64,000 nucleotides of DNA from Notolepis coatsorum (taxonomy: Eukaryota > Chordata > Actinopteri > Aulopiformes > Paralepididae): assembly GCA_963971535.1 (NCBI GenBank), contig CAXASK010002174.1:1-64000 (forward strand), written 5' to 3'. A program made the position numbers and the translations under genes. Shown piece by piece: positions 24,101 through 36,300 of this stretch (within the stretch, counting starts at the first letter, position 1; every line of letters begins with the position of its first letter). A model generated the notes under the pieces. The model made no database searches. It was not told the origin of the DNA and saw only the letters and a list, made by a program, of their open reading frames with translations.

Positions 24101-27100
24101 AAACCTTACAAAGCTTCTTAGAAGAACTACTCTTTCCAAATGCAGATAACCAATGTTTAATCTGGTTTCTGCTTACCCTGAGAGAGCACACGGCGCGGCC
24201 GTTGAAATGAAGCGAAGTCGGAGCAGTTTGAAAAAGGATCCGTTTTTAATGAAAAAAGGATTTCAATCAGATTACAAATCAAATATTTGAAAGAATGGTG
24301 CAATGAATTCTACCGGAAGCAGTCGCTATGCCGAAGGTCAGTAGAATTCAGTCTAAACGTTCAATATCTAAAAAGCTTGTAGCTGCTCGTTGTTCGTTCT
24401 TCAAAGATGTTTTTGCTGCGTCCGTCTCTCTGCTGCAGGGTCCTCAATATCTAGTGGAGAAAAAGGGTGTGTTTGTTGCTTCCTGGGTCTGTGGGTTGTT
24501 TTGTGTCTCTCCTGGCGAGGAGTTTTGGTTATATCCAATTTAGGCTCCGCCTCTAATTTTACGGCAAGCGGGCGTTTCCAAAACTTGCCTCGAGCGTTTC
24601 TATTGGAGAACACTTATTCTCAGCTCTCATTGGCTAACTCACTACCGTGACGTTTTGAACTAATTTAGGTCACGGAGTGGCTTCAAATGGTCTTTTCTTT
24701 GATCAACTGCTTCTTTGTTTCAACAGAGACAATCTGGCGTCTCTCAAGGCAGTTTCTTTGTATTCAATCTGTTTAGACCATTTGGCCTAGGGCCCTGGGT
24801 TGTAAAATCACCCATGTTATTGACTTTCCCAGGAAGATCAAACGAGACACTATCTCTCACTCAATAAGCGTCTGCCTGTTTCAACCCCCCCCTCCACAGA
24901 GATAGAGGAAGCCCGAACCAGCAGCTGCATTACTAAATCAGCGATGTGTCTCGTTTCTTGTATTTTTAGGAGCGGGGGAGAAAAGTGTATGTATTTCACC
25001 TCTGTGTTTCCGCCATTCTGGTTTTGTTGTACACATATACACATATACAGTTTGGTATTTGACAGAAATCTACCACAGTTCCCCGGTTTGGGGATTAATG
25101 ATCCCCAAGATACTTGTTAGTAATTTCTCAAACAAACTGTTTACAATTACCTTAACCTTACTGTTTAGCCTAATTACCTCAGAGTCAAACCTTTCCAGAA
25201 TCCTTCTGACTCATTTTCCATATTTGTTAGTATCAATTGCTTTCAACACCCACATTAGCTCCCTCCTCCACTGACCGACTATGAATCCATTTTTGTTTAC
25301 ACAGTTCTTTATTCACTCACACCGTTTAACAATTTCCACTAATTTGCTGGTTATACACAATGTATCAGTTATATCAATTTCACTTCAGTCTAGGTCCGTC
25401 CCTTTATACAAAAAGATGATCGTACCAATTACCAGGTTTAGACTATACTTATGTGTTTTTCTTTACCAAACATGTCTGTTTTGTGCAATTCACTCTGAAA
25501 GAAAAGACCTTACATTGCATTTACTATCTAAACATTTCTAAAAAAGGAGAGAGCTCAGCTAATGAAAAATCAAAAATTAATATGTACACGCCCTCTCCAA
25601 GGCCTATCAGTTACACTATCCCTTCTTTCGCCTATGTATACCGTTTAGGCTTCTGGATGACTCGTTTTGGTCGAGTATCTTGTTCCGGGCTTGTGCTAAG
25701 CACTGGTTCCTCCGGTTCTTCTGGTACCTTCTCCAAGTCCACAGAGGAGAAATTATTATGTTCCAATTCATAATCTTCTCCTCTGTCTGGTTCCTGTAAA
25801 AAACCATCATCTTCTACTGGTGGCCAATCGTGGCCCCCTCGGTCTGGCTCGCCATAATCATCCGGGTCTTCCCCATCGTTTGGGGTTAGCGCCGCCTTCA
25901 CTTCGCCTTCGTGTAACGGTTGCGACGCCCCGGTTTTACCGTCAAGGTCTTGTGGTTCAGGTTCCCATTCTTGGTCCGTATTGATTGCTTTTACACAATG
26001 AGTAACGTGAAACCACATAGGCGATCCTTGAATTTGTAAAGCCCTCTCGGTGGCTCGAACGACTTTGTATGGCCCTTCTCGTCTCGCGCCAAACCACTTG
26101 CGTCTAAATACTTTTACATAAACGTAGTCGCCTGGTATGATTTGAGGTGTAGTCTGCCTATTCACCTCCTCCCCGGTTTCATGCTCCTGTCTACTGGAGA
26201 CATGAACCAGAATACTTTTGTGTATCTTTGACATGTATTTTACGTACTCACGCATGTCGTTGTCCAGGATGTCCAAACTCGGACCTTTGCCTGTCGCGCG
26301 CAAACCTGGTACTACCATGGAGCGACCTAACATCATTTCGTGCGGTGTCAGACGCAGTCCGCGAACCTCGCTTGACCGGCATGCAAACAGTGCTAGAGGG
26401 AGAGCGTTCAACCAATTCAGTCCTGTGTGTTGACAGATCTTTACCAGCTTGTTTTTTAGCGTCCCGTTCATGCGTTCCACCATCCCCTGGCTCTGCGGAT
26501 GATAAACGGCCCCCAATCGCTGTTTTATGCCTAAGGCCTTTACTGCTAACTCGTTTTTGACCGTTTTCTTCTTGTTGTACCTTGTGCTAACCACAGCCTC
26601 TCCTTTGTTGTGTGCAGGTCTCGGTACTGCTCCGATTTTCCACAGAAGGAAACGATTTTCCCTCTGTCCTTTTTTGCATTTTGGATTATTATTTACAAAA
26701 CACATAATAGATTGGAAACATTTATTTTCGCAGATACATTCTCTACTGTTCTGCATTTTGACAATACATTTTTCTCCAAATCATTTATCTATGTATTTTA
26801 CAGCTTCTTACGTTAGCATTCAATCAAATCACCTTTGTCTCATTTCTTTTTTGTGCTGTACTGTTTTACTAGATCAAATATCTCAAGCTCAACACAACTA
26901 CCTACACCCTTAAAAGTGGAATATTCATTATTCCACTATCAATACCTTGTTTCCCGACAGCTCCTCGGTCCGGACAGCCAGCTCTAGACGAGGCCAATCA
27001 CCAACAGAACCTATGTGCATGGTCAACAAACCACAGTCCCTTTAAACACACATCACACACACTCCGCCAGCTTTCAACAAGCCGGTGCAGAGCCTCCCAT

Positions 27101-30100
27101 AAGTCAATCATCAGATTCACATGTCTGCACCCTACATGAACACTATCTGGCCAATTTGCGACCAAAAACCTACAGAGCTTTCTATAGACAGAGAAATATG
27201 TTTCCCCAACACTTACCATAACCCAACATGTGACACAACCCCCCAGATTCTACATCTGGACTCTTAATGAGCGGAAAACAAACCATGAACCAGCTCCCGT
27301 CCATTCTCAGTTTCCAGCTCATTATATCAGACTTCCTACCAGTCTCGCTGTGTCACCACCACCTGCTATCCCTGACCGGCGAGAGATCCCTCCCAGCCAG
27401 CCAGTTCCTAAAAAATATAGTCAAACAAAAACAAAGAAAATTGTAAATAAACAAAAAAATTGTGAGTGCCTAAATGCTACACACTCATCCAACAGAATTA
27501 ACTATCATCTAGAGGCATAAATACCCCCGCAACAAAATTAAATAGTCCTTTGTTTCCAACTCTGTCTAACATTAAATGTTCCATTGTTCCTGTCTAAAAC
27601 CATTAATTTTGATTAGCCCATGCAATATTCAGTTACGTCATCCCTCTATAGCCCCAACTTACCCTGGTTAGTCTTCCAAACCATTTTAGTAACTCGCACA
27701 CCTAATCAAACCTTATCTATGTATCCTCATCTCTATCCTTATTCTAATCAGTCTCATTTTCTACCGACTGAGCTAGCCGGGCCATTGTTCGCATTCTGGT
27801 CTTGGACTCGGGGTTGACCTTGGTCTTGCCAAGTTCTTTCCTGGTCTCCCCCTCTGGCTTGACAGTCCTGTCCACACTCCCGTGAGATATGACCAGTCTC
27901 CCCACACGTCCAACACACCACCTTCCGCACCGGGAATCCATTCGGATTCCGGCCTCTGCCTCCACCTTTTGGTCGTGGTTGCCACCCTTTGTCACCTGAC
28001 CGAGCGAGATGGCCGATCTCCCCACAATGCCAGCACACAGCCGCCGCCAGCCTCCCAGGCGGTCCCAGTTTACCACGACCCCCGCAGTCTCTCGGCTGGC
28101 ATCCCACAGTCCTCGCCAGGTCCACCCCTCTCCTGTCCTCTGGTCGCATGTCCTGTTGCCTGGAGGAGAGAGGGGCATACCTGTCCTTTTCTACTGCCTC
28201 TCCTCGGCCCTTCCCTTGTTGGGAGGGGCCTAGAAACTCACCCCTCCTGCGGTTTTGTTCACCCTGTCGCGGCCCAGTTCCCTGTCCGGGCAACGGAGCA
28301 CAGGGCACTCTTTGATCACGGCGGCCTAGGTCAGACGCCCGAAGCATGATCTCAACAGCTGTCGCTTCTAGTAGCGCAGCCTTTCTTACCAGTTCTCGTC
28401 CCAATCTCTGAGTCTCGTGTGCGGCTTGACCGATCTCCAGCTGTGTCTTCATCAGATCTCGATGAACTGCCTCGTGTTGTTCGAACGCTGTCACAAACGC
28501 TCTCTGTTGTCTATAGGATGCTGCCTCTTCCCCCATCTCAGCACTGGCGGTTTGACTTCCCATCGCTGGGCTGGGCCGATGTTGAGGTAGCTGTCGATGG
28601 ACAGCACAGGGTTGGTTCTGTTCCGGACGGCTTTGGGGAACAGCCTGTGGCAGCAGCTCTGCAGAAAGGTCTCCAGCAGGAACTGGGCCGGGGCGGCGAG
28701 GAGGGTCTGCTCGCTGTCTGGAGCACACACGTACTGGAACGGGCTGATGGGGGAGGGGTTCTCCATCACCATGTGTTTGGGTTTGACCACAAAGTCGTTG
28801 TGTCCTCCGAATGGAATGTGTTTCTTCTCGCCTCTCATCTTGGCTTCGGTGCTGAGGGCAGGGTGGACATGGGAAACGGGTGGGCTGTAGAAGCTGTTCG
28901 TGTATTCCATACCTGCTGTCGGTCTCAGTTCCAGCCATCCGGCCAGAGTGGACTTTGCGGGACCGCTGTAACAACGCCGCCCTCCTCAGTCTCTTTTTCT
29001 GTACCTTGGTTAAACTGCAGTCGCCTGCAATGGACACTCCAGCTTGAATCGGTTCTGGTTGGAGTAACACCGTTGTCACTGGTTCACTCCCCTGTATTGG
29101 AACCAAAGTCAACATTTCAAGTCCTTCTGTCGTACTGGTCACATGAGAGAAGTCCATATTCCAATTCCAATCAATCAGATCATCACTGGTAAAGTCTATC
29201 TGGGAAATGTCTGCAGAGGCTCTCGGCCTTCTCCCCCCAATGGCCTGATCACTAAGGCCCTTTTCCATATTGTTGTTGTTGTTATTCTATTGTTAATAAT
29301 ATTGCATTTACCGCTCCAGTTGTTCCTATCAATGTTCCACTAAGGTGAACTTCCTATGTTACTGTCATTCATTCCACTTCAAACACTCCTGCAATCACCG
29401 TTTGAAAAAACAAGTTTCTCTGTCTTTCACTATTTCCACTTACTTGAGTTAAAACACTCACACTGTCAAATTTCTACTGTGCAGACAAGGATTGATAACT
29501 GGCTTATCATTCATACTTATACCAAGGCTCATTACAGCCGTTTCCCCAGATGGTTATGGAAATCGTTCAGAGCTCCTGTCCAGTCGAGCACCTGTACAGA
29601 AAGAAAGCAAAAACATCCAGACTTAATACAGTGGCATTTCCCTGTTATTTCCACTATTCGTTATGCATTGGAATTGTCGGGCAACACTATACTAAAATAT
29701 TTAGCAAGACACAGTGTGATCTGTTTGAAAATAACGATATAACGATACAGCTTATCTCGTTCGATCTCTGTCAACACACTGGGTTCCTATTTTTTGTTGA
29801 ATCTCCGCTCTCCTTTACTTCCGCTTGATCCTGCTCCAATTCTGATACTCCTCGGAAAACCAAAACATCTTGATTAATATAGTTACATTCATTTTTCACA
29901 TTCTTTTCCATTATTTAGTACCACACCCCCCAGGGGACACCTGTCACCCAGACACGTGTCCCCCAGAGGTAATCTAAAGAATGCCACAGACGCCGCGCCA
30001 CGCACGCCGTGAGGTGTCAACCCTGTTTACTGAAGAGACCTTGACAGCCCCTCCACAGTGGTCTAAACCCACCTCACCACAGGTACACAGCAGTCAGCAT

Positions 30101-32476
30101 CCCGGCAACCTCTCCCGTCCTTCAGGCCAGTATCCCCAGAGTCCAGTGCCCTGCCGGACGGCCATGCATAGCCGACCAGACCCAACACCGAACCCCGGGT
30201 ACACCGCCCCACATCATACAGTCACTCCAAACGTACCTACTATGGGGGGGAAAAAAAACACAATTGTACACACAACCCTATCCCGTCAACCGCAACGCAC
30301 GGCCGCCCAGGAACGTCCCCCGCCTCACACCCACACGCACGCCCCGGCCCTCCCACTCCCCAACCCTGAATGTCCACCACCCAGATCAGAGAATAGTCGC
30401 CAGCGCGGACGCCGGGCACCACGGCTTTATCGGAACGCCCACACCTACCCTGCCACCCTCCGCGCCATCCTTTATCACCATCATCGCATACGCAGGTGCA
30501 ACCGAGCGGTGTGGGTCCCCAGACGCAGAACCAGCCGCGCCGAGAGTCCTGAACACGTACGTCACACACACCCTGATAACATTCACACAAACTACTATAA
30601 CCGCAAACATCACCACAGCACACAGCAAATACTTAGCAATTGTCCATCCTATATAACCCAACCAACTTTGACCCCAGCCCTCCCACGAGTCCTCCCGCGT
30701 GGGCTGCATCTCCCTAGTAATATTCTTCAAATGCTCTATAACCTCCTGTATGCCGCCTATGTCATTTTCGGGGATAAATGTGCAGCATTCCTGACCAATC
30801 AATGCACACGTGCCTCCTGAACTCGCCAACAGGAAGTCCAAACCCGTCCTTGACTGCAGCTCCATCAGTCTTAAGGACCGTAACTCTTGAGCCTCCAGGG
30901 CCATACCTCTCGCGGTCGTAGCCGTCATATCCTCAAACACGCGAGCTAGATGGTCCAGTTCACCCATGTTTGCATACGTCCCCCACCAGGGAAACGCCAC
31001 CCTGAAAAAATGGTCCGCATCCATCATCCTCCTCCTCCTTGACTTGGGAATCGTCGGCAAAACATCTGACACCCTCATAGCTGGCACCAAATACCCCAAT
31101 GCACACCTACCCCTCCACTTAATAGGCAACGCCGCGTACGCATACTCACCACAAATCCAAAACGCCCCCCCTAGGGGCCGGCGCCTCCGAATCCTTACCC
31201 CATACTCCACTCTCACCCAGGCAGCCGTCCAAATATCCCACGTCCTTACCACCAGACTTCCCCTCCACGCACATCTCAAACCCAGCCGCCCTAAACGCCA
31301 CCGGAATGGGGCTAGTGTCCTTCAGACCCCCAAAACCTATCGCCTTATTCGACCCCAACCCCCGGCCCAAATACCTCAACATCTTACCATGACCCACCCC
31401 GTCGCATGGGCCGGAGAGAGGCACGTCCCTCAACACGTTGGCATGACACTTCGTTAAGGGGTGCGCAATCAAAGGAAGACCTGCGTCGGCCGCCAGCGGG
31501 GCCAAGCCACACACATAACAATCCGACCTATTCGCTGCCTTAGCCACAGTCCTCGCCATCCCCAAAAACAGATTACCGCGACGGTCTGGCTGCGACCTCC
31601 TACCCACTATCACCACCTCTGGCTGTTCAGGTCGCAGATATGGATCATACATTATAGTACCGATCAACACACACAACCAAATCATTGCCACGGCACCCCC
31701 CCGAAGCACCCGCCTACTACTGTCACTCAAACCAGGAACCATGTTTGTCTGTTCCTTCCTCTTCTTCTTCCCTCTGTCACCGGCGCGTATCCTAATATGT
31801 CCTGCAATCCCCACAAACAACAACACAACTTTATAACCAGACATACCACAATCCACTGACATGAGGACCCCAACCTAAACACAATACCAGGACAAGAAAA
31901 AAGGCCGCAACGAAACCGCCAACCGGCCAAGAGAGGACCAGGCCAGAGGGAAAACATGTATCCCCATGCCGGTCCTCAGAAGGAAGAGGGGGTAGAGAGA
32001 GAAGGGCTCAGCGAGTGGGGCAAAGGATGGAATGGGGGCAGAAGGGAACTGGGAGAGAGGGGGGAAAAAGGGAGAGAGAGAGAAAAACATGCAGAATGGG
32101 GCGGGGGGGGGGGGGGGGGTTTAAAGGAAAATCAGGAGAGGGGGGGGGGGTCTTTGGAACAGACCTGTCCCAACCCATAAAACACATCACACTATATGCC
32201 ATACTCTGCACTGCCCAAACGCCTCCTATTTGAGAAGGAGGAAGAGAGAGAGAGGGAGAGAGAGAGAGAAAAGAAAGAAAGTTAGAGAAGAGATAGAAGT
32301 GAAAGCGAGGAGTCGGGGTACAGGGAGTGTAGGGAGAGAGATAGAGAGGGGGAGAGATGGAAGGAGGGAGCGAGTATTAAGAGAGGGGGAGAGAAAAGGA
32401 AGGAGGGAAGGAGACAGAGAAGGGGACAGAGATAATCAAGCGAGAGGGGGGGAGAGAGAGGGAAAGAGAGAGGGGG

Positions 32477-32507
<31 letters not shown>

Positions 32508-33270
32508 GAGAGAGAGAGGGGGAGAGAGAGAGAAAGAGAGAGAGAGGGGGAAAAAGAGAGAGAGAGAGAGAAAGAGAAGGGGAGAGAGAGAGAGAAAGAG
32601 GGGGAGAAATGGAAGGAGGGAGTGACAGGTAAGAGAGGGGGAGAGAGAGGGAAGGAGGGAAGGAGAGAGAGAGGGGGATAGAGATAGAGGGAGGCTAGGG
32701 GACGTGGGGAAAGAGAGAGGAGAAGGAGAGAGATGGAAGGAGGGAAGGAGTAGGGGAAGAGAATGGTGTGTGAGAGAGAAAGAGAGAGAGAGGGGGAGAG
32801 GGGGAGAGAGAGAGGGGGAAGGAGAGAGAGAGGGGGAGAGAGAGAGGGGGAGAGAGAGAAAGAGAGGGGGAGAGAGAGAGAGAGAGAGGGAGAGATGGAA
32901 GGAGCGAAAGGTAAGAGAGGGGGAGAGAGAGGGAAGGAGGGAAGGAGAGAGAAAGGGGAATAGAGATAGAAGAAGGGAATAGAACGGCGAGAGAAAGGGG
33001 GGGAGAGAGAGAGAGAGGGAGAGAGAGAGAGAGAGAGAGGGGGAGAGAAAGAGAGAGAGAGAGAGAGAGAATGGTGTGTGAGAGGGAAAGAGAGAGAACG
33101 GCGAGAGAGAGGGGGGGAGAGAGAGAGAGGGGGAGAGAGAGAGAGAGAGAGGGGGAGAGAATAGTGTGTGAGAGAGAATACAGATAGAAGAAGGGAATAG
33201 AACGGCGAGAGAGAGGGGGGGAGAGAGTGGTGTGTGAGGGAGAAAGAAAGAGAGTGAGAGAGAGAGAGGA

Positions 33271-33309
<39 letters not shown>

Positions 33310-33353
33310 ATGGTGCGTGAGGGAGAAAGAGAGAGAGTGAGAGAGAGAAAGGA

Positions 33354-33389
<36 letters not shown>

Positions 33390-36300
33390 TGGTGCGTGAG
33401 GGAGAAAGAGAGAGAGTGAGAGAGAGAGAGGAAGAGAGAGAGAGAGAGAGGGGCATTACACACATCCAACCACACTATAGCCACACATGACACGCTGCTC
33501 AGGACGGGAGTCCAATGCCTCTACCGCCACCCAGCACAGCACCAACCTCATCACACCGTACACTCCACTTTAAAACGGCCGCGTCTCCCAGGTTGACTCT
33601 GACGCCACCTAGTGCACTTTTAACCACATCATAATTAATTTCAGTCTCACACGCCTCACACACAATGTTCTTTCTCACAAGTGCGCATGCGCGCCCTCTC
33701 ATACGGCCTACTCACTCATCACTCATCCTGCATCCGTTCAAACTTTCAGCCAATACCATTGTAAACATTAGCCCACACCGCAACTCACACAGCTCATCCA
33801 CCATAAACGACCATTCAGTTACACTGCAATATCGCCCCATTCACAACATACAGTATTAAACCCCCCAAGCGAGCCACGACGAGCTATCGTTTGTAGCATG
33901 TAGCTAAGCGAGCCACGACGAGCTATTGCTTGTAGCATGTAGCTAAGCGAGCCACGACACGCACGAGTTCTGACGAGAACGCGCTCTGTCCAGCACGAGC
34001 ATGCACGCGCCCCTCCCTTTTACTAGCAGTTGAGTGACTCAATGGACGAGGCGCTCGCCTCCACGTACCATATCTAATATTAAAAAACCGTCCTCAGTCA
34101 TATTTTAAGTGCCAATTTACAGATTTAATCCATATATATCACACAACGTTCAATCATAACCATAAGTCCTTTCACTCATACACAAACATCATACACCAAC
34201 AAATGTTTAACCATAGCTTGCAACATTATTATTATGGTCCCTGACGATTATTATGGTCCCTGACGCGTGCGGTATTACTCCACATCCCGTCAACAACCAC
34301 TGGGCATATTTTACCCTCCGTACTTTAGACAGTGTTTAAGTTTACCCTATCGTTTCCTATAGCTTTTTAATCGACTCATCATTAAGTACTATTTTTCGTT
34401 ACAGCCTAACGCAGTCTAATTAACACGCCCGCTGTGCACAAAGTTAAACTAGACCCTTCGGTCTGCCGCGCACGTACCATGGTTTAACCCTGAGCATGAA
34501 TCCAGACCCCGCTTTTATCAAATAGCCACGTATAGACTTGTAACTCCGACTCGCCACCCCCTGGTTCCGAAGGTCCCACTATACTCACCCGCTCAAATTG
34601 TATGTTCTGAATGGTAACAGCGCTCCGTTTTCTCTTCCCATATTCCCCGTGCTTTAAGCTCTACTTTAGAACATACAACGCACCCCATTTACAGAGCTGC
34701 GCTTACCAGCCAGAACATACAAATCATTCCTTAATAACCGCGCCCCCTAACCCAAGCATCACCTACTAGGGATCCGGTAATCTCTTGGGCAGCGCACCTA
34801 TCGCCCGCACACAGGGCTATTGTGGTCCCCTGGCCTGGAGAACCTTAGCCTGTCGCGATACGACGCCCATAACCTATCTCGCGAACCAGTCCGGCGGTGT
34901 CGACCTCCTTTTCTACTTCATGCTTACATGAGGTTAAATTCTTAGCAACCCCCTCCATGGTTCGAATAGAGCACCCAAATACATCATCACACTCACCTCT
35001 TAGTAACTTCTCCAGTCACTTGAAGACGATCGATCGATCAGTTGTTTTCCTCGTTGACCGGCGTGAAGAAAGAGAAGAAAATAAAAATGTCTTTTGTTGT
35101 GGTGACAAAACGAGCACTCTGATTCTAAAGTCCGGCACCAAATGTAGTAACTTCCTAGCTTTAACTCCTACTCTGCGTTGTGATTTAAACCTTACAAAGC
35201 TTCTTAGAAGAACTACTCTTTCCAAATGCAGATAACCAATGTTTAATCTGGTTTCTGCTTACCCTGAGAGAGCACACGGCGCGGCCGTTGAAATGAAGCG
35301 AAGTCGGAGCAGTTTGAAAAAGGATCAGTTTTTAATGAAAAAAGGATTTCAATCAGATTACAAATCAAATATTTGAAAGAATGGTGCAATGAATTCTACC
35401 GGAAGCAGTCGCTATGCCGAAGGTCAGTAGAATTCAGTCTAAACGTTCAATATCTAAAAAGCTTGTAGCTGCTCGTTGTTCATTCTTCAAAGATGTTTTT
35501 GCTGCGTCCGTCTCTCTGCTGCAGGGTCCTCAATATCTAGTGGAGAAAAAGGGTGTGTTTGTTGCTTCCTGGGTCTGTGGGTTGTTTTGTGTCTCTCCTG
35601 GCGAGGAGTTTTGGTTATATCCAATTTAGGCTCCGCCTCTAATTTTACGGCAAGCGGGCGTTTCCAAAACTTGCCTCGAGCGTTTCTATTGGAGAACACT
35701 TATTCTCAGCTCTCATTGGCTAACTCACTACCGTGACGTTTTGAACTAATTTAGGTCACGGAGTGGCTTCAAATGGTCTTTTCTTTGATCAACTGCTTCT
35801 TTGTTTCAACAGAGACAATCTGGCGTCTCTCAAGGCAGTTTCTTTGTATTCAATCTGTTTAGACCATTTGGCCTAGGGCCCTGGGTTGTAAAATCACCCA
35901 TGTTATTGACTTTCCCAGGAAGATCAAACGAGACACTATCTCTCACTCAATAAGCGTCTGCCTGTTTCAACCCCCCCTCCACAGAGATAGAGGAAGCCCG
36001 AACCAGCAGCTGCATTACTAAATCAGCGATGTGTCTCGTTTCTTGTATTTTTAGGAGCGGGGGAGAAAAGTGTATGTATTTCACCTCTGTGTTTCCGCCA
36101 TTCTGGTTTTGTTGTACACATATGTGTCACCTAGCAGCGCTTGCGACCACAACTCGGCCCGCCCCTTTGTTGGCTAGACCTTCTAGAGTTTTCTCTTTTT
36201 TTTGTATGTGTTTTTTTCTTTTCTTCACATTATTATAAATTGAATGTATAAGTACTTGTTTACTATAAAAACAAACAGTTAGAATATCTAAAATAGTGTC

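Larger units (their letters stand above)
31863..35142 (-). other. Retroviral 5' leader region
   Basis: Contains the purine tract 32230-33455 (pyrimidine-rich in element sense), a 39-bp tandem repeat and otherwise no supported coding sequence. Long ORFs here are products of the low-complexity tract. Confidence 0.6.

Noticed and set aside
28419..29192. 257-aa plus ORF
   Set aside because: Antisense to gag and the GREB1-like fragment; no recognisable motif.
29981..30820. 279-aa plus ORF and neighbours to 31457
   Set aside because: Proline/histidine/threonine-rich shadow opposite env and its flank.
32282..33493. 403-aa and 256-aa minus ORFs and R/E-rich + ORFs
   Set aside because: Pure products of the GA/TC low-complexity tract; no domain and no start context.
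24057..36120. Retrovirus ending at 36120 without target duplication
   Set aside because: Comparison of LTRs shows the right LTR is interrupted; using 39084 as its end gives the CCAG duplication.
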